Source of the DNA: Perkinsus olseni
Lineage: Eukaryota > Perkinsozoa > Perkinsida
Assembly: GCA_013115125.1 (NCBI GenBank)
Contig: JABANN010000037.1
Coordinates: 1-64,000, forward strand
DNA: 64,000 nt
Direction of reading: 5' to 3'
Shown here: positions 53,701 to 63,792 of the stretch, piece after piece
Numbering within the stretch: position 1 is the first letter of the stretch
How the letters are laid out: every line of letters begins with the position of its first letter
Notes under the pieces: model-generated
The model's database searches: none
The model's input: only the letters and a program-made list of their open reading frames with translations
What the model was told of the DNA's origin: nothing
Program-made: the position numbers and the translations under genes

Positions 53701-54537
53701 CAGCAGCTGCCGGCCACGGTGCTGTCCATGCGGGCTTCGATGGAGTACAATTTGGAAAGGAGTCTCTTCCAGAAGCTGCAGGAGGCGTCCTGGCCCCATC
53801 ACGTCATGCTCACGACGCAGTACCGTATGCACCCCGCCATAGCTGCGTTCCCGTCCAAGCACTTCTACCACGGAGCTTTGGTCCCCTCAAACAGCGTCCT
53901 CGCCAGGCCGGCCTTCGCTCCTCACATGCCTGGACCGATGACGTTCTTCGACTTGCCCGACTCGGATGAGGTTCGTCAGGGAGTTGGGAGAAGTAATCCT
54001 GCAGAGGCTCTCTTCATTGGCCGTCTGTTGCAGGAGCTGATGTCGGCCCTAGGGGACAAGGCCAAGACCTTGCTACCGGACGGCCTGGGCGTCATTTCAC
54101 CGTACAAGCAGCAGGTGTCTCTTCTGAAGCGCAACCTCACCTACGGGTCTCTGAGCGATGACTGGCTGGAAGTGGGCACGGTTGACTCATTCCAAGGTCG
54201 AGAGAAGGACGTCATCGTGGTCTCTACAGTGCGCAGTAGCGCCAGCAGCGGCATCGGCTTCGTGGCCGACATGCGTCGGTTGAATGTGAGCATTACTCGA
54301 GCAAAGCGAGCCCTGTGGATCGTTGGGGACTCTGCACGCCTGAGCAGCGGTTCTACTGAGTGGCGGGACTTAGTTCAGCACTGTCAACACACCAACGTTA
54401 TGCTCGACGCGTCGCGGCTGTCGCCGATACACTTACGAACTCTCATGAGAGAGCCCATCCCCGGGGCATCCCCCACCGCTGTGCTCACCCAGGCGCCACC
54501 TAAGAGGCCTCGGAAGCAGCATCAGCAATACTACTGA
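50752..54537 (+). CDS. Superfamily-1 RNA/DNA helicase of the Sen1/senataxin-Upf1 group (1,261 aa, intronless)
   Basis: Helicase motifs are complete and in order: GPPGTGKT (Walker A, about residue 764), SAPSNAAVDEIAARL, DEAAQAHE (Walker B, about 956), VGDPQQLPATV (about 980), TQYRMHPAIAAFP (about 1,022), GVISPYKQQVSLLKR, VGTVDSFQGREKDVIVVSTV (about 1,144) and NVSITRAKRALWIVGD (about 1,178). The DEAAQ box and loop layout place it with Sen1/senataxin, which terminate transcription and resolve R-loops in the nucleus. Residues 1-400 are Leu/Ala-rich helical repeats, then a Gly/Ser/Asp linker, then a beta-rich segment before the motor, again like Sen1. It lacks the Cys/His domain of Upf1. The C-terminus ends in a basic PPKRPRKQHQQYY tail, a possible nuclear signal. 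Single exon among intron-rich neighbours. Confidence 0.9.
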   Translation: MVPVLSPDARSILAEHDNRRISDCFTSKNESARAAALAECLVDKSCKPSRGLFDSQPIVESLRAAMHQRDMLKMAARILNQPGMVRKHMHSQLWGLIKRKEAQWATELVECALFELRGVALCREVWGPWENWLINATPPSASEDDPLQRLKLQLAITCLLSPQGEGFVGEKVWADVAANPMHAATLLAVVCQKPDCVRPDGLPIRILFTSGAESGALWPVWFFLIQFPYMRDEMGAVLLSILEEDTHSGQRLPLLTVVHRLLAEDKPRGDAMAQGVADFVAQNKADKLSVEAMKWLLNVSPSCLRYHLRVVRHAFQGLAQGIIQQLKRVSPMTQLQWSWMSCMAHTLRRMPGAGTPSSGGVDCSLLLASIRSMMDSGGLGGLDEHVSRLLDSTCECLEVAAAGGSLQDEQRQDRPRGEETTDTGSPSSSDLELEEGDNPMAGYKGEMRRGGGGSMMLKPSMLASKGGMANAAVRREEGQGAPDSSKAVEAPLDALYKLVLSQQPFGQLQGSAEGTIDGMSGTTGSKVFASPKAYREAFKRPMWLECQEGLRQSLTTPGSSTMIHVTVLRSGRRGKEWYELVIKPADFDTETVSQGDVLLLCSADSPLLSELCKGVPVNECMSMAAASQNGIIMGICEGTKDAVNYSGSKADKGKVVVRCMPVGPTCPLGLSPQESIQGRESVAVVVHSILAVSREWEALWSIDSARKLLPIVLNPAKAAAAEAKGGGDGDYPLPVSGSYSLNDGQNKALAYACDASKRAVLLQGPPGTGKTRVVVAILQELLRRQTRRKFPILVSAPSNAAVDEIAARLLAATTGQNYKFIRIGNSSRVTHEAVKGICLDSMVSEAFKQQETMRYDDYIKSRDDRYAAIKALDAQIEEAADQKAVVDGLRSKRRGLVEALHKARDMYKSTMRQGRDAIQSRYLRGADALFGTLNSYGSASVTRNLPVGRAEVCLIDEAAQAHEVASLIPLRLDPQRLILVGDPQQLPATVLSMRASMEYNLERSLFQKLQEASWPHHVMLTTQYRMHPAIAAFPSKHFYHGALVPSNSVLARPAFAPHMPGPMTFFDLPDSDEVRQGVGRSNPAEALFIGRLLQELMSALGDKAKTLLPDGLGVISPYKQQVSLLKRNLTYGSLSDDWLEVGTVDSFQGREKDVIVVSTVRSSASSGIGFVADMRRLNVSITRAKRALWIVGDSARLSSGSTEWRDLVQHCQHTNVMLDASRLSPIHLRTLMREPIPGASPTAVLTQAPPKRPRKQHQQYY

Positions 54538-54920
54538 CATAATAACAGCAATCATCATCATCATTGCCTCCCGTTTGTGTATCATTATTGCGAGATTGAC
54601 TATCCAGTGTTTCTGCTGCCTGTTGTAGTCCTCGTGTTGTGAGTTGGGAGCTGAGAGACATCACCGTATCTCTGGGGTGCCGAGGGAACGAGAGCTTCTT
54701 CGTCTTCATCTACGTGAGGTTCATGTATGGCCAAAAGCTAGAATCATGAGCTCTGACCACGTACTGAGCTTCAGACTAGTACTGGTAGTTCTCCTCGAGT
54801 CAGCCGTCCAGAGTTAAGAGCGTTCGATGTCGGTGTTGCCGCCGCCCCTTCAAGTTGTGATATCTTTGAGGGGCTCAAGCGATTGTCGGTGATGAGGACC
54901 TCACCGAGCAGTTCTCTTGA
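54538..54920. other. Intergenic interval, no gene
   Basis: This is the helicase 3' flank and the upstream region of the next plus-strand gene. A short ATC repeat follows the stop. Confidence 0.4.
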
Positions 54921-56230
54921 ATGGCTTTTTCCTGCAGTCCATCCCGCCAATGCAGACGGCTGTTGTCCACAGGAGCTACGAGGGGGAATCCCCTAATGGG
55001 TTCGCCGTTCGGGTCCACCTGTTTGCAGCCACTTCAGACAGCCCCCATACTTAGCCAGGACGCTGATGAGCTGCATCAAAAGTACGCCGACTTGCTACTC
55101 GGACCAGAGCTGGCCGTCCCCGGAGTTGGACCCGACACGTTCGTGACAATCGGGAGGAACAAGTGTGATCTGATAAAAAGTATCTTCCCCACGGGATGGA
55201 GGTTTGGAGTGGCGAAGGTGGGCGAAGGACCCTTTCAATATCCGCACGACGTGGCCGATGAAGAGCGGGCGTTCGCCTTTGCCAGAGAGGCGATTATGAA
55301 GAGCCGGCCGGGCGTGCTGGTTTTGGGACCGCTATCGGAGCGGGGAGACGTCCTCGCCAATTGTGAGTACTCTCACTTTGTTGAGATGCTCATCTCTTGT
55401 GCGAGGGAGGTCAGACCCGGGGCTAAGGTTGTCTGGGATGAAACTTTGGTAAGACCTCCCTCGTTTTTAAAACCAGGTTCGCGGTAGTGGACTGGGCTTC
55501 GATAAAGGTGTATTCTCCAAGGGTGTCGGGGACTTCGTGTCTTCTTATTTGGGTCGCGATGGTTCCCCTGTGCAATGCGCTCTACTTCAGGGAGGTTTTG
55601 GCCGCGTCGCCGGGGCACGGCCGCAGTTATGGTCGACCGACTTCTTCCTCAAGACAGTCACCTGTGATGCCACACTGATCTCCTCCATCTATGGTCTCGA
55701 TGCCGGCTTGGTAGCGGCCTTGGTAGACCAGGAGAGTGACAGTGAGGAGGCATTGCCCGACGAGGCATTGCCATCGATCGCGGCTTTGAACCGAGAAGTG
55801 AGAGGAGCGCCTTCCCATAGCCAGCCAGTCGCGGTTCCGCAGGTAAACGGGCTGAAAGGACTGATAGAGAGCAACCTTGGTCTCCCAACAGCCTCGGCAT
55901 ACATCGGCGGTTATATCTACAACAGGCTGTGGAATGAGCTCCTCGGCCGATCTCGAGTAGTGGTGGATGTCCATCACCGCGGCTGTTGGATCGCCATAGA
56001 GGTAAGACACCCTCCGCCGCCCCTCTCACCGCTCGCGTCCTTCCTATCAGGTCCTGCACGATGAGATGAGCTCAGACAAGCTGCCGAAATGTTCGAGGCT
56101 GGTCTCTCGAGCGGACCATGACGTCGTTCTCGTATGCCCACCCTTCGCGTACGAGGATCCTCAGCAAGCCTTGCCTCATGCTGATGAGCTAATCCAGTGC
56201 ATGCTAGACCTGTTTCTCCTCAGAGACTGA
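54921..56230 (+). CDS. Divergent class-III aminotransferase-like protein (spliced)
   Basis: Exon 1 (54,921-55,447 or so) starts MAFSCSPSRQCRRLLSTGAT, a possible mitochondrial leader, and ends VRPGAKVVWDETL. Exon 2 (about 55,484-56,002) reads RGSGLDKGVFSKGVGDFVSS, LLQGGFGRVAGARPQLWSTD and ends RSRVVVDVHHRGCWIAIEV. The last exon (about 56,052-56,230) reads HDVVLVCPPFAYEDPQ and ends LIQCMLDLFLLRD. The order of a VxDE strand, a Gly-rich stretch, a VxDVRGxGxxxGIE-like strand and a final VxxxPPF...L strand is that of fold-type-I class-III aminotransferases (BioA, ornithine or GABA transaminase). The usual DEV is DET and I cannot place the PLP lysine, so the enzyme may be highly divergent or inactive. 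Family assignment is moderate at best. Confidence 0.45.
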
Positions 56231-56568
56231 TACTCGTTTCTGCTACCTGGGTTCGTTTCGTTTCTATCAATCGCCCAGGTTGTTCTGTATATCAGCCTCA
56301 AAGTGGGCGGGATCGCAGGCCGTGATAATAGCTTGGGTAAGTTCTCGATAGATGGAACGGACATAATGGCCGTTCGGAGAAGCGTCCAGACGGTCCTCAC
56401 GGGGCGGTCTGGACCGGGCCTGGTGAGGCGTGGTGTCGAGGAGAGTTGCGGTGCGAGGTGGAACTCTGTCCGCCACTGAAGTCTCGGAATAGTTCTGAAT
56501 AAATCGCTTGTCGTGGAACCGCTATGACGGCCGCGGCTCCGAGACACGTTCGGTTATGACAGTAGTTT

Positions 56569-58788
56569 TTGAGGTCCCTTTCTTACTATGACCACCATCA
56601 CCGTGACCGAAGGGGACAGAGATATAGAGTAGCTGACGACGACCTTTGCCGTGGTGCTACCTCTCTCGTGAGCAGGTACATCCTCATCGGCACACGACCC
56701 GCGGCCTCGGAAAGCCGGCCGAGCTGCCTTAGCCTTGACATTGCCGATGACAGTCCGGGCCAACTGGTGGAGATCGGCTCAGATGGCTTGACAGCGACCT
56801 ACATCGGCCGGTATCATCACGCACGATGAAATCTTATACCGTCACTCTCTCTATTCTGTCAGGGCTTCTCATGCTGATGTTGCCGCCGTCCAGGCCGACC
56901 ATCCAGTGCCCCTCAGGGACTCCGCTTTCTACTTCGAGATGACCGTCCTCGACACTGGCACGGTCGGTGCCATCACCATCGGTTTGACCACTTCTGGCTT
57001 TCTGCTCAACCGCCAGCCTGGATGGGAGATCCAGTACGTCGGGAACCTAAATGTTTTGTCGTGCTCGCCATTGTCCTCAGCTCCTTCGGCTACCGGGGTG
57101 ATGACGGCCGACGGTACTCCAACAGCACGAGTGGCGAGAGTTTCGGTCCGACCTTCTCAAATGGAGACACAGTCGGGTGCCTCGTCGACTACGCTCTCGG
57201 GGTTATCCGATACACCAAGTGAGCTCATGCACGAAGGCCTCTCTGGTCATGGGGGCTTCGGCTCAGGAATGGCAAGCTCCTCGCTCCGGTGGGGGGCAGG
57301 GTGCCTCGGACATCACCTCCGTTGAGGTTTTACCCCACGATCAGTCTGCACTCTCCGGGCGCCAAAGTGATGCTCAACTTCGGTGAGGATCTCTCCGTGG
57401 CTGGCTTCCGCGAGATCACGTTTCAGGGAAGAAGCCTTTTGTTTTCGACTTGCACCGGTTCGAAGCGGAAACCCTGGAGAGGCAACGCAGTGCTGTGGAA
57501 TCATACTCGGACGAAGTCACGAGACCGCTGACCGAGAAGCTCACTCAGTGTGACAGCATGATACGGGCATTTCTGTTGGCGCGGGGTTACCATAGGACGC
57601 TGGAAAGGTAAATCGTCGGCAACCGTCGACGCCTAGCGAGGCAGGCCTCCTCAGATTCGACAGAGAGACTGGAACTCCCCAGACGCGTTCACCGCGAGTA
57701 GGCGACTCGAGCCGAAGCGTTTCATCGCCGTTGCCGAAAGGGCAGTCCAACGGTCACGATCCAGTGGCAGCCAACGGTAAGTTGCTCCGCTGTTATTCCG
57801 CTGTATGACGGAGCTGGTCCTGTAGGCTCTACTGGTCACTTGTTGTCACAGCTCGCATGGTCTCGTGAACGGGAGATCGAGATGGCCCGCCACGTGGAAG
57901 ACAGATCAAGTAGCTGATTGGGCGTTTGTCTTGCTCTCGAATGGACTCACCATTGGTTCTTTCGCAGAGGTGAGAGAAGCGATCATGCAAGGCGACATCT
58001 CGTCGGCGCTGAGAATGATAGAGGAGAGGGCACCGGAGTATCCAGCCGTAAGCTCCCTTCATGCCAAGTTCCTCAGCGAATAGTCACTGCTTAGCATGAC
58101 CCGCCTCTCCTCGGTTACGTGCTGCTTCTAACGCAATGCTTCATAGAGATGATGAACGGGCGAGAGCTCAACGTTGGAGAGGTACAGAAAGCCTCGTATG
58201 GCCATCAATACTTTCACTGATTGAACATCAGGCGTTGGCATGGATGCACAAGAACCTCGTGCCCGTCCGGAAGCGCATACTGAGCTGCAGCAATGGTCCT
58301 GATTCGACCAAGAGCCTCGCCGTTCTTCGGGAGGTTTCTTCCCTGCTTGCTTACAGGAACATCGCTGAGGTGAGCGGCCGAGTTGAGATCGTTACTTTCC
58401 TGACGAGAGAGCCAGTCTAGTCCCCGCTCTTCAGAGTCCTCTCCGTGGTCTGCTCCACCCATCGCGAAGGAGGCTGGTGGCCGACCTTGTGAATGACGAC
58501 CTCATCCGAGTCATGAGCTCACCCAGTCCAGTGGCATCGACACGATTCGCAGGCTGGTCGCCCGTTCATGTCGCACTCAGGCAGCTGATCGCAACCAAAC
58601 AGGTCGGTCCGCTTGTTGTTTGTACGATCGACTTTTCCTGTCATAAAGGTCTTGCATGCTCATCATATGGGTGGTACCGGCCCCGTTCCCGACTCGCGTC
58701 TTCTCTGTCATGGTATTCACAAAGCTACCAAATGGGTGGAAGTTGCCAACCGGAAGGTGAAAAACGATTGACGTTTATTAGAAATTAA
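56569..58788 (+). CDS. RanBP9/10-like CTLH-complex protein (SPRY-LisH-CTLH-CRA), spliced
   Basis: RanBP9/10 (yeast Gid1) is the substrate-adaptor scaffold of the CTLH/GID E3 ubiquitin ligase. Segments appear in family order. The pre-SPRY exon has EIGSDGLTATYIG. SPRY exons (about 56,875-57,400) have VPLRDSAFYFEMTVLDTGTV, FGYRGDDGRRYSNS and GPTFSNGDTVGCLVDY. A LisH-like stretch, CDSMIRAFLLARGYHRTLER, is at about 57,550. The CTLH part (about 57,965-58,175) is REAIMQGDISSALRMIEERA and then, after an intron, FIEMMNGRELNVGEVQ. The CRA part (about 58,230-58,600) has LAWMHKNLVPVRKRIL, VLREVSSLLAYRN and VADLVNDDLIRVM, ending near LRQLIATKQ. The first exon and exact start are not resolved; the 3' end may be earlier than 58,788. 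Family assignment is strong from the order of motifs. Confidence 0.78.
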
Positions 58789-59445
58789 TTGTAACTTTCT
58801 CAAAGCTCGAAAGTTATTGAGTTCAAGGGGTAAGTTGACGGACGAGGAATGCTCTAAACACATACACAACTCCGTCGGTCTCAGCTAGCCGCAAGTGTCA
58901 GTCCATTGCATGACTCGTGTGCGCGGTCTGATTTTGGGTTACAAGCAAGCTGTGTGTGTGAGTTTAGAGGCCAACGCCGAGAGAACGGTCTAGCACCGAC
59001 GTACCTTACAGGGGGACTAGTTCAGCCTGTTAAACAGGCTCTGTTCATCAAGCCAAAGAACGTTGCTCTGAGAGCGAGGTCATCGTCAGCTGGAGAACGT
59101 AAGCTGTGACACTCAGACCAGTTGCTATTGCAAGTCTGCCTCCACGCCGAGTTTTTCAGCTTTCGCAGCAGAACATAACTTCTCCACCATTGGTCATTGG
59201 TCAACGAGGAACATCAAATCTTTCATGCGACGCGATTAATTGTCAGCTCAAATTTGCTCGATAGCCTGGTTTTCTCCTCACTACCTTCCGTCGGACCACG
59301 GAAAACCAGCATTCATTTCAGTTCGTTCCTACACGCAACTTGGGAAACGCAAAGCAATGCATAGAGAGACTCACCCATTCCTAACATTCTACTGACAGGT
59401 ACTGATAATAAAAATTAGCAACAAATCCCAGCAAGTAACAATACG
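58789..59445. other. Convergent intergenic region, no gene
   Basis: It lies between the plus-strand RanBP-like gene and minus-strand isocitrate lyase. Only short random frames occur. An AT-rich stretch just after the lyase stop probably holds its 3' end signals. Confidence 0.4.
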
Positions 59446-61077
59446 TTACATCTTAGACTTCCCGAACTGTCTCTCAGTCGACTCAGAACCCTGGCTTGCA
59501 GTCGACGTAGAACCACCAGTAGCAAGACCAACCATAGCATCCATGAAGTCAGCGCCACTCCATCTCTGATGCGTTAACAGCTCTACCTTATTAACACGCT
59601 CGGCCCTCTGTACGTCTCTAACGTAGGCCAGCATGTTCTCCTTGGCGTAGTTCTTGGCGAAGACGTCGCTGTGCAGACCAGAAAGGTGAAAGCCTGCCAG
59701 GGTGATGAACTGCCATACGTAACCCAGCTTGCCAATGTCCTTCTGGAAGGAGGCTATCTGGGAGTCGGTCATACCAGCAGCGTCCCAGTTGAAACTGGGA
59801 GACAGATTGTAGCCGAGGAGAATCTTATCGCCATGAACTTTCTTAACAGCGCTGGCGAAGTCAACACATTGGGTGTACACAGGCTTCTTAGATTCCATCC
59901 ACAGCATATCACAGTAGGGGGCGAATGCGATGCCACGGCTGATGCACATACGAGTGCCGCACTTGATGCGATAATAGCCTTCCCTAGTGCGAGGGAGATC
60001 CCAAGACCAGAAGGGGACGGCACCGAGCAGCCTCTGGGCCTCGGCACGCATGTCATCGATGCCCATGAACATACTCTTCTCCTCCCACTCAGCCACAGAC
60101 TTGCCCATGGCCTTCAGCTTGCTAGAGACGAGGTCGGGGAATGTGGTCAGCTGGGCGTTCATGACCCAGTCAGTCTCCATCTTGGCGATCTCTTCAGGAG
60201 AAGCTCCACGATGGACAGCAGCGTCTACCATACTCTGTAGAGAGTCCTTGACGTTGGGGTTAGACGCACCAACGATGAAGCTGTGATCTCTCGGGTCGAT
60301 ATTGGTATCTAACAAGGTCGCAGCCTCGGCATCGGTACGAGCCACAATAATGGTCTCAACGCCAAGGACGTCGGTCATCAACCTGGCGGCCACCAAGCGG
60401 TCGATGTGCTCTCTCGTAGAGACAAGCACCTTACCGCCCATGTGACCACACTTCTTGGTGCCAGGCTTCTGGTCCTCGAGATGGACACCAGCTGCACCAC
60501 GCTCCACCATCATCTTCATGAGCCTCATCACCGCAGTCAGACCACCGTGACCAGTATCACCATCAGCAATGATGGGAGCAAAATGATCTACGCCAGGGTT
60601 AGCCTGTCGCTCAGCCTCGGTCATACCGAACCTCTCCTGGTGTTGCTTCTGATCGTGAAAGACTTGGGCACGGAAGAGTTGGTCGACCTTGTTGGGGACC
60701 GTGTTGGACGGGTAGTCGGCGAAGTCAGGACCGGGCTCGTTAGAAGTAGAGGCCGTCGAGGAGCTTTGCCATCCCGACACGTAGATCGTCTTGAGATACT
60801 TGGCCATCTGGGTCACTTGAACAGGGTCCAAGGCACCAAAGGTAGGGAGGAAACCACCAGTACGTTGAGCATCCTTGAAGGCAGCCCAAAGCTTCTTGCT
60901 CATGGCGTCAGCGGCGTACTTGGTACGGCCAGCCTTCTGGCCACGCAGGCGAGCAACATCCTCAGCAGAGTAAAGACGACGCTTGCCAGACCAACGCTCG
61001 GACTGCCACCATTGCTTGATCTCTGCCACGTCGGCGGCGAACTCAGCAGACTCAGCAGATGCGGGGATGCGAGACAT
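59446..61077 (-). CDS. Isocitrate lyase (543 aa, intronless)
   Basis: Isocitrate lyase cleaves isocitrate to glyoxylate and succinate, the entry step of the glyoxylate bypass. The ATG at 61,077 gives [20 protein letters not shown]. Family landmarks: [35 protein letters not shown] (metal-binding Asp region), the signature [10 protein letters not shown] with the catalytic Cys at residue 210, [30 protein letters not shown] and FQFITLAG-like FITLAGFH. Length is that of plant and fungal enzymes, longer than the bacterial about 430 aa because of the central insertion. The last three residues are SKM, which fits the peroxisomal PTS1 rule [SAC]-[KRH]-[LM]. The gene is intronless. A GGGCGAGCGC motif sits about 80 bp upstream of the ATG. 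Malate synthase is not in the window. Confidence 0.96.
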   Translation of the reverse strand: MSRIPASAESAEFAADVAEIKQWWQSERWSGKRRLYSAEDVARLRGQKAGRTKYAADAMSKKLWAAFKDAQRTGGFLPTFGALDPVQVTQMAKYLKTIYVSGWQSSSTASTSNEPGPDFADYPSNTVPNKVDQLFRAQVFHDQKQHQERFGMTEAERQANPGVDHFAPIIADGDTGHGGLTAVMRLMKMMVERGAAGVHLEDQKPGTKKCGHMGGKVLVSTREHIDRLVAARLMTDVLGVETIIVARTDAEAATLLDTNIDPRDHSFIVGASNPNVKDSLQSMVDAAVHRGASPEEIAKMETDWVMNAQLTTFPDLVSSKLKAMGKSVAEWEEKSMFMGIDDMRAEAQRLLGAVPFWSWDLPRTREGYYRIKCGTRMCISRGIAFAPYCDMLWMESKKPVYTQCVDFASAVKKVHGDKILLGYNLSPSFNWDAAGMTDSQIASFQKDIGKLGYVWQFITLAGFHLSGLHSDVFAKNYAKENMLAYVRDVQRAERVNKVELLTHQRWSGADFMDAMVGLATGGSTSTASQGSESTERQFGKSKM

Positions 61078-61584
61078 TTCACTCGAAGGGTTGATAATCC
61101 CTGAAGAGACTTTATAGAAATCGGTAGTTCACATCGAACAACCTCGGAATCTTGCGCTCGCCCTGATCGATAACGCATTCTAGCACGCACACGCAAAAGT
61201 GCACTGCTAGCGCGCCGCGATCATCATCAAAGCACAAGACTTGCGCTCAAAACACATTAAAGGAAGTTGAGAGATGAGACGGACATGTTCATGGTGCAGG
61301 ATATCATGTATTTCGAACAGGAACGATCTGAAACGTCCTAAGAGGGCAGTTACTCACCGATGTCACTGGCGTGTCCCACGCGTTGACCGAAGTGAGTAAG
61401 AAGTTGTGTCCCAGTAAAGGGCTACACGGTGGGAGCCACGCAAATGACATTTGTCAGGGGTGGGGTCAGCTCGATCATCAGTCATTCGAGTAGCAATTAT
61501 GGGCTTAACGTCCACTGACAAACTCAGAACGCTTCGGGCAGAGAAAACATAACACATGGCCGACATGGAAAGGTACGGCCGGAG
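61078..61584. other. Isocitrate lyase upstream region
   Basis: It contains a minus-strand GGGCGAGCGC (61,154-61,163) and a TATAAAG-like box at about 61,113-61,119 (minus strand, CTATAAAGTC). No second coding segment is seen before the ZMYND10 stop codon. Confidence 0.4.
61154..61163 (-). promoter_or_regulatory. GGGCGAGCGC upstream of isocitrate lyase
   Basis: This is the same 9-mer core as the modules at 554-597 and 49,861, here alone, about 77-86 bp before the lyase ATG. The partner GCGCGCGCC is absent; a related GCGGCGCGC lies further upstream. The role is inferred from recurrence. Confidence 0.35.
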
Positions 61585-63792
61585 GCTAGGACCCGGCACA
61601 AGGAGGTGCTTGCTGGCAATGCTCACGATGTACACGCCAATGCGTGACCTGAACGACCACAACTGCCAGAGCCTCGAAAAAGCTGGGCCATACCTGGCAG
61701 TCTCTGGAGCAGTAGAACTCTCGCTTGCAGCGCGTGCAGCGCTGATGGGCCTCCTTACCACATTGGGGGCATCTGGGCGCCTGGAGAAGACGGTGCCTCG
61801 GACCGGAGCGCCGATGAGGTTACCTGCAGCTCGTCGCCTTCCTCCATCGCCAAGCGCCACTCATCTGGAATGGATACCATCTTCGAAAGCTTTTTCAACC
61901 CTTCAGAGCCCTCTTCCTTATCAGCGGAAATCAGGGCCGCCAAGTGTCCCTCCGCCACTTCCTTCCACCTGAGCGTTGAGCAGGGGCAGGCCCCTCCACA
62001 GAACTCGACCTCACCGCCTACCTCCCTCTATACTTCGACTTGAGACCTTCAATGATCTCAGCCACCAGTTCAACACTGAAGGCACTGGCAGCCCCAGAAG
62101 ACATCGATAGACCCCCAAAAGGGCTGTTGGTGGTGGGGTCACCCACACCCGCGACCATATGACCTGCAACAGGTAGCAAAGACAACTCCGCCGAAGAGTC
62201 TGTGGGATCGCTGGTTCTCACCCGAGATGGCGAGCTCCTCGAGTGCTCTCAACAGCACAGACAACACTGGCAGCTGCTCGAAGACCGTCTCGTTCAGGTA
62301 CTTCCGGAGCCTGGCGAAATGGGAACGGTACGAGAGCGTGCACTCACACCCTAGAAGATGTCACCTCAACAGATTGTCTACGCGGCACTGGGAGTCTAAT
62401 GAGTACTGCTGACGGCAGACTGGGTCCATGAGGAGCTGATAGATAGATAACCACACTTGGCCCTAAATCGGTAGCAGCAGTCTCCTACAATGAAACGGGG
62501 CACCGGGGTAGCATACCTGCGCCTTTGGCATTCTCACCGACGCAGATGCGTCGTTCATCGGCTTCCAAATATTGTCCTCGAACTTCTCCACCGCGCCACC
62601 CGGAGTCTTTCTGATCCACGGAGCTACCTGTACCACAACGATGAACGATGAACGATGAACGATGAACGATGAAGACTTTAGATGGTAGAGACGTTACTAC
62701 CTCTAGTAGAGGGACCAACGTCATGAGTATGTCGTGGGTTTCGAGTAGCCTGGTAGTAAGCGTTAGTGGGCAGTGGGCACGATGCTCACAGAGGAAGCGA
62801 ACGATGGACAGGGCGCACATACACACCTGTAACAGCGGAGACACCATCAGACTTGCCCGGGGCCCACTTGGAACTCGATCTCGTCGTATTGGGAATCTAA
62901 AACCTCCTCATCAGTCTGGGCGATGAGCCGTTGACGGCGATTCTCCGGGGTCTCTTCAGCCAGCCTCAGAGATCTGCAGCAGCAACCCCCAACACATCTT
63001 TTAACCCTCCAGGGCAGCTCACTGTTTAGCGCGCTTCGCGTGCAGCTCCAAGAACCCTGCCAGCTTCGAAGAACAGTAGTCAACCTGATGGGGGCATGAA
63101 GACCTTATTCCCGCTTGTTTGTTACTAGGTCAACCGTGGTGTCCCCAGCGGCCTCAACCCCATCCTGGTGGAAAAGGAAGACCTGAGCGTGGATGAGGGC
63201 ACAATGGCGGTCAGGGGGCGTTGACCTCAAGAAGGTTGATGACAGTCGCTTCATGGTACAACGGGACGTAGTTCCGTAGAGAGGACAGCTTGGCCAACTT
63301 GGAAGATATCAGAGGATACACCCGAGTTTTCCAGGTCCATACCAGAATCAATTCTCCTGAGAACACGACGAAAACCCTTAGCACAGCTCGCCTTATGGAA
63401 GCCGACGCTTCCCATTTTGATGAGAACCTCTCCTCAGTGAGAGTAAGACTTCACAGCATTTCCCACCTATGAGGTCCTTGATGCGATCCTCTCGCACGAA
63501 TAAGTCCTTAATGAACTCGTCAGTGCCATCCACAGCCTGGGAATGGGCTTCCTTATTCAACCTCTCTAGGACGGCATGGTTCTCCAACCACTCAGTTGTG
63601 CCTATCTCCTCCAAGGCCCATGACGATGGACCTGATTATCCCCTGCGAACTGCTAGGTACAGTGAGCCCCTTACCGAGCTTAAGGTGCGTGACTAGATGC
63701 TCCGCTTCACATTGTGAGAGCGGGAATTGACTCTCATCGATCATCAGCGCTGAGTCAGAGGTGAAGTTGCCAACTTCAGTTATCATTGCCAC
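61585..63792 (-). CDS. ZMYND10: ZMYND10 (dynein axonemal assembly factor), spliced
   Basis: ZMYND10 is a cytoplasmic co-chaperone for assembling axonemal dyneins. From the ATG at 63,792 (MAMITEVGNFTSDS) the order matches the animal protein. CEAEHLVTHLKLGKGLTV leads to a later exon with GTTEWLENHAVLERLNKEAH and FIKDLFVREDRIKDL. A helical middle part follows (63,083-62,850), then PWIRKTPGGAVEKFEDNIWK (family SPWSRREGGKLQQFE), LRKYLNETVFEQLPVLSVLL and LLISADKEEGSEGL. The C-terminal MYND zinc finger reads CPQCGKEAHQRCTRCKREF, then YCSRDCQ, a 45-nt intron (61,693-61,649), VTHWRVHREHC. All eight ligands (seven Cys, one His) are present; stop at 61,585-61,587. Internal exon limits in 62,000-63,400 are approximate. 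Confidence 0.88.
62641..62675. repeat. 7-bp tandem repeat (ATGAACG) x about 5
   Basis: Four perfect ATGAACG units from 62,641 plus a degenerate fifth lie in an apparent intron of ZMYND10. Confidence 0.9.
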
